From positions 1-52,495 of the forward strand of contig JAFWWB010000047.1 in assembly GCA_017518185.1 (NCBI GenBank): 52,495 nt of DNA, given 5' to 3'. This document shows positions 16,818-23,635 of the stretch, one piece after another (within the stretch, counting starts at the first letter, position 1; every line of letters begins with the position of its first letter). The notes under the pieces are model-generated. The model saw nothing but the letters and a program-made list of their open reading frames with translations. It was not told the DNA's origin and did not search any database. This stretch comes from Lachnospiraceae bacterium. Lineage in GTDB: Bacteria; Bacillota; Clostridia; Lachnospirales; Lachnospiraceae. The position numbers were made by a program, and so were the translations under genes.

Positions 16818-18908
16818 TTACTTTCCGACCGAAGTCCCGTTTTCCCCCAGTGGGATGCGGTGATCCAGTCCAACAAATTTTCCGTTCTTCTGCCACAGTA
16901 CTTCCTTAACAAACTCATACTTCTCACTGTCCCAGGTTGTGAAGTCGTCCATCAGCAGTCCTCCGGTATCGCCCGAGTTTGCATTCAGGCACCAGAAGGT
17001 GTGATTGAGATGGTAAGTGCTTATCAGCTGTCTCATGCAGGTCATCCATTTGAGATTGGGTTCCCTCATAAAGCCGCCCCACTCACCTATGAGCAGCGGT
17101 GCCGTATTGTCCTCGTAGATATAGAACCAATTGTCTTTCCAGCAGTCCGCCATCAGGCTGTCGTAGCTGTAGCTCCCCTCGAACCAGGGCTGTTCGTATA
17201 CCGTAGGTCCGTAATCATGGGGCGAGTACACAAGCTTGTTCTGATACTTTCCCAGATTCACGGGATAGTCCTTTACACCCCTTAAATTTCCGCCCCACCA
17301 GTTGAAATAGTAGTCCTTCTCATCCTGGGAGTGGAAATCGGAATTGCTCCTTATGTCGGTGGGGTAGATCTCTATTCCCTCCACCATGACGAGCACATTG
17401 GGATTCTTTTCCAGCACCGCCATTGCCGCGCGCTCCGCCATGTACTTCCAGTTATTTGCGTCCCTGGAATCATTCCAGATCGCGGCGTTGTCTCCTTCAA
17501 AGGGCTTGCCGTGAGGCTCGTTCTTAAGGTCAAAGGCTATTATGGTGTCATTATCCTTATAGCGCTCTGCCGCCCAGGAGAGAGCTGCCAGATACTGGGC
17601 ATCGCTAACCCGTGAGGTATGCCAGAGGTTCACGTTATGACCGGAAGCATCGGTCTCAGCACTGTGGATGTCTATCATGACCTTTATGCCGTTGGCCTCG
17701 GCCAGTGCCAGGAAATAATCGAAGATCTCCAGGCTGTTCATGGAGTTCAGCTCCGTATTGTAGGCATTGTTATAATTGGCCCTGGGATAGGTCCCCGCGG
17801 CCCATTCGTTCAGAAGCTGGGCTGACATGGGCACGCGGATCAGATTGAAGCCGTGATCTGCTATCGCCTTTACGGTAGGCGCCAGCCGGCTGTTCCATAA
17901 GCCGTCGAAGGTGTTGGTGCCTGTATTATAGCCGAACCAGTTGAGCCCCGTGAGCCACACCTCGTTGCCCTTGGAATCCAGTATGCGCCGTCCGTCGGTA
18001 TGGAGCCAGTCGTCTCCCTGCACAGCATCCGCGCTGCGGCTGAGCATGGCAGAGACATCCACGGACTGAGCGGCGTTACCGCCGTTATTGTTCCCGTTAT
18101 CCTGCTGTCCGCTGTTCCCGCCGTGATCATTATTGTTATTGGCGGCGTTCTGATCCACTGCCCCCGCCACCACAGTGCAGGCCGTGCCGTTCAGGGTGGC
18201 GCTCTTAACCTGAAGGCTGCCTGCGGTCACTCCCAGATTACAGCCGCAGGTTGTGCTGCCGCCGTTCCCGAGGCCTGCGTTGTAGCCCGCATCGCTTATG
18301 CTCAGGGTATTTCCGTCACATACAAAGCTGCCGTTCCAGCCGTCAGCCTCAGCCAGTCCTTCTATATCAAGCTTAAGGTTCCAGCCGTCTATGGGTGCGG
18401 CTGTATTGTTGGTTATCATGAATTCCACGCCGTACATCGTGACGCCGCTCTTGTCCCAACTGTTACCCGGACTGTAGGTCAGCACATAGCCCTCCGCTTT
18501 TGCAGCCGTTGTCCCGGCTGTCGTCTGTGATGCCGGCGCGCCTGCTGCCGCGCTGCTCTCCTTTTCGGAAGATGCCTCTGCTGTGCCTGTTTCCACCCTG
18601 ACTTCTTCAGTCCCGGCGCTGTCCGCAACAGGCTTCCCTCCCGCGGGAATCTCCTCCGTAACAGTCTCTTCCGTGGCATGTTCCTCAGAAACAACGGTCC
18701 CCTGAGAAGACACCCCGGCAAGAGAAGACCCGCCCAGCTCCTCCTCCGGATACGCCTCCAGGGTCTCTTCCGAGACAGGCACGGAAAGCTCTTTACTGCT
18801 TCCTCCGCTTTTCACGCCGGCATTATAAGCGATCAGGGCCGTGCAGGTCAGGGCCGCCACCGCTCCCGCTGCCATGCCTCCTGTTATGAGCAGTTTCTTT
18901 TTATCCAT
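16818..18908 (-). CDS. Membrane-anchored modular GH5 endoglucanase with CBM2-like domain
   Basis: 696 residues. N-terminal signal-anchor (about 6-30, after MDKKKLL) and a long acidic/Ser-Thr linker come first. A CBM2-like beta-sandwich (about 140-247; paired Cys and conserved Trp in GWNLKL and GWNGSF) and an Asn/Gly-rich linker (254-280) follow. The C-terminal GH5 barrel (about 300-680) has acid/base Glu464 in 'DLKNEPHG' and nucleophile Glu609 in 'LLIGEWGGF'. It should cleave beta-1,4-glucan at the cell surface. No sortase motif or dockerin is seen. It is 12 nt upstream of the REC-GGDEF gene. Confidence 0.93.
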   Translation of the reverse strand: MDKKKLLITGGMAAGAVAALTCTALIAYNAGVKSGGSSKELSVPVSEETLEAYPEEELGGSSLAGVSSQGTVVSEEHATEETVTEEIPAGGKPVADSAGTEEVRVETGTAEASSEKESSAAAGAPASQTTAGTTAAKAEGYVLTYSPGNSWDKSGVTMYGVEFMITNNTAAPIDGWNLKLDIEGLAEADGWNGSFVCDGNTLSISDAGYNAGLGNGGSTTCGCNLGVTAGSLQVKSATLNGTACTVVAGAVDQNAANNNNDHGGNSGQQDNGNNNGGNAAQSVDVSAMLSRSADAVQGDDWLHTDGRRILDSKGNEVWLTGLNWFGYNTGTNTFDGLWNSRLAPTVKAIADHGFNLIRVPMSAQLLNEWAAGTYPRANYNNAYNTELNSMNSLEIFDYFLALAEANGIKVMIDIHSAETDASGHNVNLWHTSRVSDAQYLAALSWAAERYKDNDTIIAFDLKNEPHGKPFEGDNAAIWNDSRDANNWKYMAERAAMAVLEKNPNVLVMVEGIEIYPTDIRSNSDFHSQDEKDYYFNWWGGNLRGVKDYPVNLGKYQNKLVYSPHDYGPTVYEQPWFEGSYSYDSLMADCWKDNWFYIYEDNTAPLLIGEWGGFMREPNLKWMTCMRQLISTYHLNHTFWCLNANSGDTGGLLMDDFTTWDSEKYEFVKEVLWQKNGKFVGLDHRIPLGENGTSVGK

Positions 18909-18920
18909 ATAAGATCCTCA

Positions 18921-19835
18921 TTAAAGTTCAGGCTTTTCGTACTCGTTCCTGTAATATGTCATGGCGCGCTCTTCGTCTCCCACAAGCTGCAGCATGCCGC
19001 CGGTCTCCCAGCGCAGCAGCTCGCTCACCTTATAGGTATCGTTGGTAATGGGATAACCGCAGTTAGACACCACATGGATCTCCGGGGTCTGCCTTTCGGA
19101 GGCGCTCTTCAAAAACTGCGCTTCGAACAGGAGGGACCCCCAGGGTATATGATAGCTGCTGCTGACCAGCGCCACGGAATTCACCTGAGGATGATCCGAC
19201 AGCAGTATATCATATGAGAACTCAGCATTCTGTGCCGTGGTCATGGATTTATCCTCGACTATGAGACGTTCCTCGGCCAGACCGTGCTCCAGCATCCAGT
19301 CTCCCATACGGCCGCCCTCGGTTGCCTCCCTGTTATTAGCCGCAGTTCCTCCTCCGGTGCATACCACATATGCATTGGGATACTGCTCCGCGCAGGCAAG
19401 GGCTGTCTCAAGCCTGCCGATGAGCTCGTCCTTCATGCCTCCGTCGGGTTTGAGCTCGAAGCCCAGCACCACGATACAGAGGCTGTCATCCTTCGGAAGG
19501 TCATCGGGAAGGGAGCCGGTGTTTACCACCATATCCGTATTGGCATAGCTCCAGTAGCCCATGATCTCCGTCCAGAGTTCTCCCTGACGCACATCTGCGG
19601 CATACAGTTCCTTCAGCAGCTCATCCACCTTGTCATCGGCTTCCTCGCCGTAGCTGCCGTAATACCTTATCATCTCATCTATGATCTCCTCCGGAGCCCT
19701 TTCGGGCTTTTCCGGAGCAGCAGTAGCCGCCGCTGTCTCTGTGACGGCAGGCTCTGTTTCGGGCTCTTCTTTTCCGCAGGCCCCCAGCACAAGTGCCGCG
19801 CACAGGGCGGAAGCTATTAATATCCTTCTCTTCAT
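18921..19835 (-). CDS. YdcF-type (DUF218) lipoprotein
   Basis: About 304 residues from the ATG at 19833-19835, which has AGGAGAA 7 nt upstream; the reading back to 19907 crosses the promoter. Lipoprotein signal with lipobox LVLGAC (Cys20), an acidic Ala/Glu linker, a helical region, then the DUF218 domain. Recognisable features are 'CIVVLGFELKPDGGMKDELIGRL' (split), 'VVCTGGG', 'DKSMTTAQNAEFS' and 'VALVSSSYH'. The family includes SanA and YdcF, linked to envelope maintenance; no reaction is firmly known. First gene of the cellulase/c-di-GMP unit, with its own promoter. Confidence 0.87.
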   Translation of the reverse strand: MKRRILIASALCAALVLGACGKEEPETEPAVTETAAATAAPEKPERAPEEIIDEMIRYYGSYGEEADDKVDELLKELYAADVRQGELWTEIMGYWSYANTDMVVNTGSLPDDLPKDDSLCIVVLGFELKPDGGMKDELIGRLETALACAEQYPNAYVVCTGGGTAANNREATEGGRMGDWMLEHGLAEERLIVEDKSMTTAQNAEFSYDILLSDHPQVNSVALVSSSYHIPWGSLLFEAQFLKSASERQTPEIHVVSNCGYPITNDTYKVSELLRWETGGMLQLVGDEERAMTYYRNEYEKPEL

Positions 19836-19895
19836 GGAATATTCTCCTGCAAAGTGTTGATCCACTCCGGATCCGTGCTCCAAACCATTCAAGGC

Positions 19896-19904
19896 ATTGT
19901 ACCA
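19896..19904 (-). promoter_or_regulatory. Extended -10 promoter of the ydcF-cellulase unit
   Basis: Minus-strand TGGTACAAT (extended TGn plus TACAAT; -10 at 19896-19901) about 60 nt before the ydcF-like start. No good -35 is seen at 17 nt, consistent with an extended -10 promoter. Confidence 0.5.
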
Positions 19905-19937
19905 CAACTCTAAAATAATTACCAGCTATAGCGATTC

Positions 19938-19966
19938 TTGCATTTAAACGTTAAATACGTTACACT
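19938..19966 (+). promoter_or_regulatory. Promoter driving the hairpin leader and cyclophilin gene
   Basis: -35 TTGCAT (19938-19943), 17-nt spacer, -10 TACACT (19961-19966). The expected transcription start, near 19973, lies at the very beginning of the long inverted repeat. The mRNA would therefore open with the hairpin. Confidence 0.5.
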
Positions 19967-20168
19967 GTTCGTATTTCAGACGGTTCGGACATCATGTGCT
20001 TCGCACAAGGACCGTATTTCGCCGTCGGTGCTTAATGAGCATGGCCGGACGGCCCGGGTTATCAAGCCGGACGGCCCGAAATGCGAATTTAGCACCGTTA
20101 CTGGCGAAATCCGAGCGGAAGCGTGTCCGTGTGCGATCACATGTGTCCGGACCGGCGTGACACGAACA
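19966..20168 (+). repeat. Long imperfect inverted repeat (about 200 bp), possible structured RNA or MITE
   Basis: The left arm (19966-20043) pairs with the right arm (20081-20168) over nearly its whole length. Blocks: TGTTCGT/ACGAACA at the ends; about 17 bp around 19981-19998 with 20141-20157; TCGCACAAGGAC with GTCCGTGTGCGA; ATTTCGCC with GGCGAAAT; GGTGCT with AGCACC; GAGCAT with ATGCGA as a weaker inner part. The right arm has an 11-nt extra bulge. The 37-nt apical region holds two copies of GCCGGACGGCCCG (20044-20056 and 20066-20078, period 22). The repeat ends 19 nt before the cyclophilin start and leaves the RBS free. No coding function is likely; ORFs read through it on both strands are by-products of the symmetry. 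Confidence 0.75.
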
Positions 20169-20187
20169 ACAAAAAGGAGAATCGAAC

Positions 20188-20709
20188 ATGGCACAGAATC
20201 CTGTAGTGACCATCACAATGGAAAACGGCGATGTTATGAAGGCAGAACTTTATCCCGAGATCGCCCCTAACACCGTCAACAATTTCATAAGCCTCGTGAG
20301 CAGGGGCTTCTATAACGGCCTGATCTTTCACAGGGTCATCAGCGGCTTTATGCTCCAGGGCGGGGACCCCGAGGGCAGCGGCATGGGCGGCCCCGGCTAC
20401 TCCATCAGAGGGGAATTTTCAAAAAACGGCTTTGAAAACAATTTAAAGCACACCCCGGGCGTGCTCTCCATGGCAAGATCCTCCATGCCGAACTCTGCCG
20501 GAAGCCAGTTTTTCATCATGCATAAGGAATATCCCTATCTGGACGGCGATTATGCAGCCTTCGGCAAGGTGACAGAAGGGATCGATGTTGTGAATAAGAT
20601 CGCGGAATGCGCTACAGACTATAATGACAGGCCTCTTCAGGAGCAGAAGATGAAGTCTGTTACCGTTGAAACCTTCGGTGTTTCTTATCCGGAACCGGAA
20701 AAAATGTAA
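20188..20709 (+). CDS. Peptidyl-prolyl cis-trans isomerase, cyclophilin type
   Basis: 173 residues, single cyclophilin domain without signal peptide, so cytoplasmic. Motifs: 'FHRVISGFMLQGGDPEGSG' (the Arg and Phe/Met/Gln active site), 'LSMARSSMPNSAGSQFFI' and 'LDGDYAAFGKV'. It catalyses proline isomerisation in protein folding. RBS AAAAAGGAGA lies 7 nt upstream of the ATG. It is monocistronic by position and preceded by the 200-bp inverted repeat. Its stop codon overlaps a cre-like operator. Confidence 0.95.
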   Translation: MAQNPVVTITMENGDVMKAELYPEIAPNTVNNFISLVSRGFYNGLIFHRVISGFMLQGGDPEGSGMGGPGYSIRGEFSKNGFENNLKHTPGVLSMARSSMPNSAGSQFFIMHKEYPYLDGDYAAFGKVTEGIDVVNKIAECATDYNDRPLQEQKMKSVTVETFGVSYPEPEKM

Positions 20710-20718
20710 GCGTTTACT
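20705..20718 (+). promoter_or_regulatory. cre-like operator (CcpA/LacI-type)
   Basis: TGTAAGCGTTTACT fits the CcpA consensus TGWAARCGYTWNCW at every position. It overlaps the cyclophilin stop codon and lies about 35-40 nt upstream of the possible TraX promoter (TTGTTT 20754-20759, 18 nt, TAACAT 20778-20783). Whether CcpA or another LacI-family protein binds it is inference; a chance match is possible. Confidence 0.5.
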
Positions 20719-20817
20719 TTACATAACTTTGGTGTTCATAATATGTTAACAGATTGTTTTTTATAAATTAACCTGATTAACATCTTTCATCCATTTTCAG
20801 GATGTATTATTACACCA

Positions 20818-20914
20818 TCGAAGGGAACAGAAAAAACCTTTCGACCCGGATAAGACGTAATCGCAAAACTTTTTCATAATTAATGCCAGGTAGATCGCAA
20901 GATCTGCCTGGCAT
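20818..20914 (+). other. Structured leader in front of the TraX-family gene
   Basis: Two hairpins are present. The first is TCGAAGGG/CCTTTCGA (20818-20825 with 20837-20844). The second is a nearly perfect 14-bp stem (20883-20896 with 20901-20914) closed by a GCAA (GNRA) tetraloop. The second is followed by CCTCCC and five Ts that abut the TraX ATG. The T-tract is separated from the stem by 6 nt, so termination would be weak. No Shine-Dalgarno is seen before the start; CCTCCC is instead complementary to one. It does not fit a riboswitch class I know. Confidence 0.45.
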
Positions 20915-20925
20915 CCTCCCTTTTT

Positions 20926-21669
20926 ATGGACAATTTTCTTAAAACAAAAGAATCCTTTCCCTTTAGCGCGGCTGTCCTTAAGTGGATAGCCCTGGTGACC
21001 ATGTTCATAGACCATATCGGCGCAAGCTATATGGCTTATTACTTCCGGCTTAACGGACGCACGCGTGAGCTCAATTTCCTTTACAACGTGCTAAGGGACA
21101 TAGGGCGCATAGCCTTCCCCATCTTCATCTTTCTCCTGGTACAGGGAGTGGAAAAGAGCAAAAACCGGGGAAAGTACCTGCTGAGGATGCTGGTCTTCGC
21201 CGCAGTCTCGGAGCTGCCCTTCGATCTGGCACTCAAACAGACCCTGTGGGATCCGTCCCACCAGAATATCTTCTTTACGCTTTCCATAGGCCTGTCCATA
21301 TGCCTGTGCATGAAATACATGGAAGAGGAGCTTATGAAACTTCCGGCGGTATCCGCCCTTTACCTTCCCATGCTGAATGCTGGGCTTGTAGTATCCGGCT
21401 GTCTCGTAGCCTGGCTTTTGAAGACCGACTATTCCTGGATGGGTGTGCTTGCGATCTGTACCGCCTATATCCTCCGCAGGAATCCCCTCATCGCCACACT
21501 GCTCTCCTGTTTTGTTCTGATGTTCTCCTCAAAACGTGAGATCTACGCCTTCGGCGCTCTTATCCCCGTATCCCTGTATAACGGAAAAAGGGGCAGACAG
21601 GCGAAATATTTCTTCTACGCCTTCTACCCCTTGCATTTTCTGTTTTTATATCTGCTCACTCGCCTTTGA
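20926..21669 (+). CDS. TraX family membrane protein
   Basis: 247 residues with about seven or eight hydrophobic segments. The TraX signature is at the N-terminus: 'LKWIALVTMFIDHIGA' and 'LRDIGRIAFPIFIFLLVQG', then 'FFYAFYPLHFLFLYLL' at the end. TraX acetylates F-pilin in E. coli; chromosomal copies in Clostridia are of unknown role, possibly acyl transfer at the envelope. The ATG has no Shine-Dalgarno, and the upstream in-frame stop at 20881 leaves no ATG, GTG or TTG alternative. It ends in a 14-bp tail-to-tail overlap with the HPr-like gene. Confidence 0.88.
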   Translation: MDNFLKTKESFPFSAAVLKWIALVTMFIDHIGASYMAYYFRLNGRTRELNFLYNVLRDIGRIAFPIFIFLLVQGVEKSKNRGKYLLRMLVFAAVSELPFDLALKQTLWDPSHQNIFFTLSIGLSICLCMKYMEEELMKLPAVSALYLPMLNAGLVVSGCLVAWLLKTDYSWMGVLAICTAYILRRNPLIATLLSCFVLMFSSKREIYAFGALIPVSLYNGKRGRQAKYFFYAFYPLHFLFLYLLTRL

Positions 21670-21907
21670 GCATGCTCTCTATATCGTTTACCGCAGCCTC
21701 TTCATCCGAGCCTTCAGCCGCTATCACAACTTCTCCGCCTCTGGCCACCACCATGTTCATCATGCCCATGATACTCTTCATATTTACCCGGCGGGTGCCT
21801 GCGCTGAGATAGATCCTGCTGTCGTACTTGCAGGCTTTCTGCACCAGCAGGGATACCACATCGGCATCTATACCGTCCTTTAATTCCACTTTAACAGTCT
21901 TTTCCAT
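21656..21907 (-). CDS. HPr-family protein lacking the PTS histidine (Crh-like)
   Basis: 83 residues, HPr fold. The PTS active site, GIHARPA in true HPr, reads GIDADVV (12-18): Asp14 stands at the catalytic His15 position, and Arg17 and Pro18 are also lost. It therefore cannot take phosphate from enzyme I. The regulatory serine region 'VNMKSIMGMM' is kept (Ser45), so HprK could phosphorylate it. That is the pattern of Crh, which acts as a CcpA co-effector in Bacillus. It sits after whiA, as crh does in Bacillus, and overlaps whiA by 17 nt. Confidence 0.85.
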   Translation of the reverse strand: MEKTVKVELKDGIDADVVSLLVQKACKYDSRIYLSAGTRRVNMKSIMGMMNMVVARGGEVVIAAEGSDEEAAVNDIESMLKGE

Positions 21908-22766
21908 GTTTCTCTCCTTCTGCCATACTTACAAGCTTTCTAAGCCTGTGGTTGACTCCTGACTTTCCAAGAGGCGGGTCCATCATCTCACCCAGCTCCT
22001 GTATACTCGCTTCAGGATTTTCCAGCCTGAGCTCCGCAATGTCCCTCAGGTTCTCCGGAAGATCCTCCCCCATTTCCATCAGTTTTTCTATAGCCCGTAT
22101 CTGCCTGTCCGCCGCATTGAGCGTCTTTCGTATGTTGGCGGTATCGCAGTTTACCTGCCGGTTCACATCGTTCCTGAGATCCTTTTCGATACGCAGGTTC
22201 TCAAATTCCATGAGCGACCTGTGTGCACCGGAAAGATTCAGGAATTCCGATATCCCCTCGCTCTCCTTGATGTAGACCACATGATGTCCCTTACGCAGGG
22301 TCTCCCCTGCCCTGATGCCGAAGCCTTTCAGCAGTTCACATATCTGCGCGGCATATCCCGCCTCATTCAGACAGTATTCCAGGTGATACCCCCTTCTCGG
22401 GTCACTCATGGAACCGCAGCAGCAGAATGCTGCTCTCAGATAGGCTCTTCTGCAGCAGGAGCTTTTCAGAAGCAGCGGGCTCACTCCGCCGGCAGAGCTG
22501 TCGTGGAGGGATCCAATAAAGAACCCTGCCTCCTCGGCCGAAGAGATGCAAAGCCCCCCTTCGAAAGCATCAGCGTATATATTATAGTTTTTTTGGAGTA
22601 TTGTAAAGATTTTTTTAAGAAGGCTCTCATGCTCGCTTTTGAAGACCAGCTTTCCGTCTTCCTGTTCCATGAGCATGGAGTATGCCGCCATCTCCGCTAT
22701 ACAGCAGTGTCTGGCGGAGGGTATAATGGATATGAGTTCGTCCTTTATCCTCGATGAAAAGGACAT
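21891..22766 (-). CDS. whiA: DNA-binding protein WhiA
   Basis: 291 residues. N-terminal degenerate LAGLIDADG homing-endonuclease-like domain ('FIGSLHDSSAG', 'RRAYLRAAFCCCGSMSDPRRGYHLEY') and a C-terminal helix-turn-helix ('LRDIAELRLENPEASIQELGEMM', split, then 'GKSGVNHRLRKL'). Family role: cell division, chromosome segregation and, in actinomycetes, sporulation gene control. It shares one base with the rapZ stop codon. In Bacillus the order is rapZ-yvcK-whiA-crh; here yvcK is absent between rapZ and whiA. Confidence 0.93.
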   Translation of the reverse strand: MSFSSRIKDELISIIPSARHCCIAEMAAYSMLMEQEDGKLVFKSEHESLLKKIFTILQKNYNIYADAFEGGLCISSAEEAGFFIGSLHDSSAGGVSPLLLKSSCCRRAYLRAAFCCCGSMSDPRRGYHLEYCLNEAGYAAQICELLKGFGIRAGETLRKGHHVVYIKESEGISEFLNLSGAHRSLMEFENLRIEKDLRNDVNRQVNCDTANIRKTLNAADRQIRAIEKLMEMGEDLPENLRDIAELRLENPEASIQELGEMMDPPLGKSGVNHRLRKLVSMAEGEKHGKDC

Positions 22767-23626
22767 TATCCGAGCCTCGCGTCCCTGTGGGTAAGTGTTA
22801 TGCCGTACTTGCCTTCGGCATGCAGGTTCTTATAAAGCTCTCCGGCCAGGGTAACGCTCCTGTGCCTGCCGCCGGTGCAGCCTATGCAGATAACAAGCTG
22901 GTGCTTGCCTTCCTTCACATAGTTGGGTATGAGAAAACTGATCATATCCGTAAGGCGTTTAAGGAATTCTCCCGCCTCTTCGAAGGACATGACATAATCG
23001 TGTACCGGGGCATCCTCTCCCGTAAGAGGCTTCAGCTCTTCGATATAGAAGGGATTCGGCAGGAAACGAACGTCGAATACCAGATCCGCATCGATCGGTA
23101 TGCCGTACTTGAAGCCGAATGACATTATACGTACTATCAACCCGTTGAATTCGCCGTTCTGCAGGAAGATCCTGTCAAGCTCCTCCTTCAGCTCCCTTGT
23201 GAGCAGATCGGAGGTATCAAACACGTAATCCGCCTGCTTCTTTATATTGGCCAGGATCTGCCGCTCCCTGCTGATACCGCTCTGGGCCCCGTCATTTCCC
23301 GCAAGGGGATGTATACGGCGGCTCTCCTTATAACGGCGTATGAGCACGTTATCGGCAGCGTCCATGAATATCAGTTCAAAAGAGTGTCCCTTCTGCTTAA
23401 GCCCCGCAAGGGTCTCCTCCGCCTCGGCAAAGTTCTGGTCCGAGCGGACATCAAGCCCCAGGGCAACCTTTGAGATCTCGCTCCCGGGCCTGTTCAGCAG
23501 CTCGAGAAAGGTTCCTATAAGAGGCACGGGCAGGTTATCAACGCAGTAAAAGCCCATATCCTCCAGCATCTTCATTGTTGTCTGTTTTCCGGCACCGCTC
23601 ATGCCGGTAACGATAACAAAACGCAT
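22766..23626 (-). CDS. rapZ: RapZ/YvcJ family nucleotide-binding protein
   Basis: 286 residues. N-terminal P-loop 'VTGMSGAGKQTT' (6-17), then 'LEDMGFYCVDNLP'; C-terminal domain with 'VICIGCTGGRHRSVTLAGEL' (split). RapZ is an RNase E adapter and GlcN6P sensor in E. coli; in Bacillus the homologue YvcJ hydrolyses GTP and affects competence. The residue after the P-loop lysine is Gln15 rather than Ser/Thr, which should weaken Mg2+ coordination unless Thr16 takes over. Strong RBS AGGAGAGG lies 3 nt before the ATG, 9 nt after the acyltransferase stop. Confidence 0.93.
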   Translation of the reverse strand: MRFVIVTGMSGAGKQTTMKMLEDMGFYCVDNLPVPLIGTFLELLNRPGSEISKVALGLDVRSDQNFAEAEETLAGLKQKGHSFELIFMDAADNVLIRRYKESRRIHPLAGNDGAQSGISRERQILANIKKQADYVFDTSDLLTRELKEELDRIFLQNGEFNGLIVRIMSFGFKYGIPIDADLVFDVRFLPNPFYIEELKPLTGEDAPVHDYVMSFEEAGEFLKRLTDMISFLIPNYVKEGKHQLVICIGCTGGRHRSVTLAGELYKNLHAEGKYGITLTHRDARLG

Positions 23627-23635
23627 ATGCCTCTC

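Noticed and set aside
19938-20270. Overlapping ORFs on both strands across the cyclophilin leader (up to 110 codons)
   Set aside because: They fall inside the long inverted repeat, lack RBSs and protein-like composition, and arise from its symmetry and GC content.
20790-20925. c-di-GMP (GEMM-I) riboswitch in front of TraX
   Set aside because: A GNRA-capped stem is present, but the conserved GEMM core (such as the GACGCAAAGCC segment and second helix) is missing.
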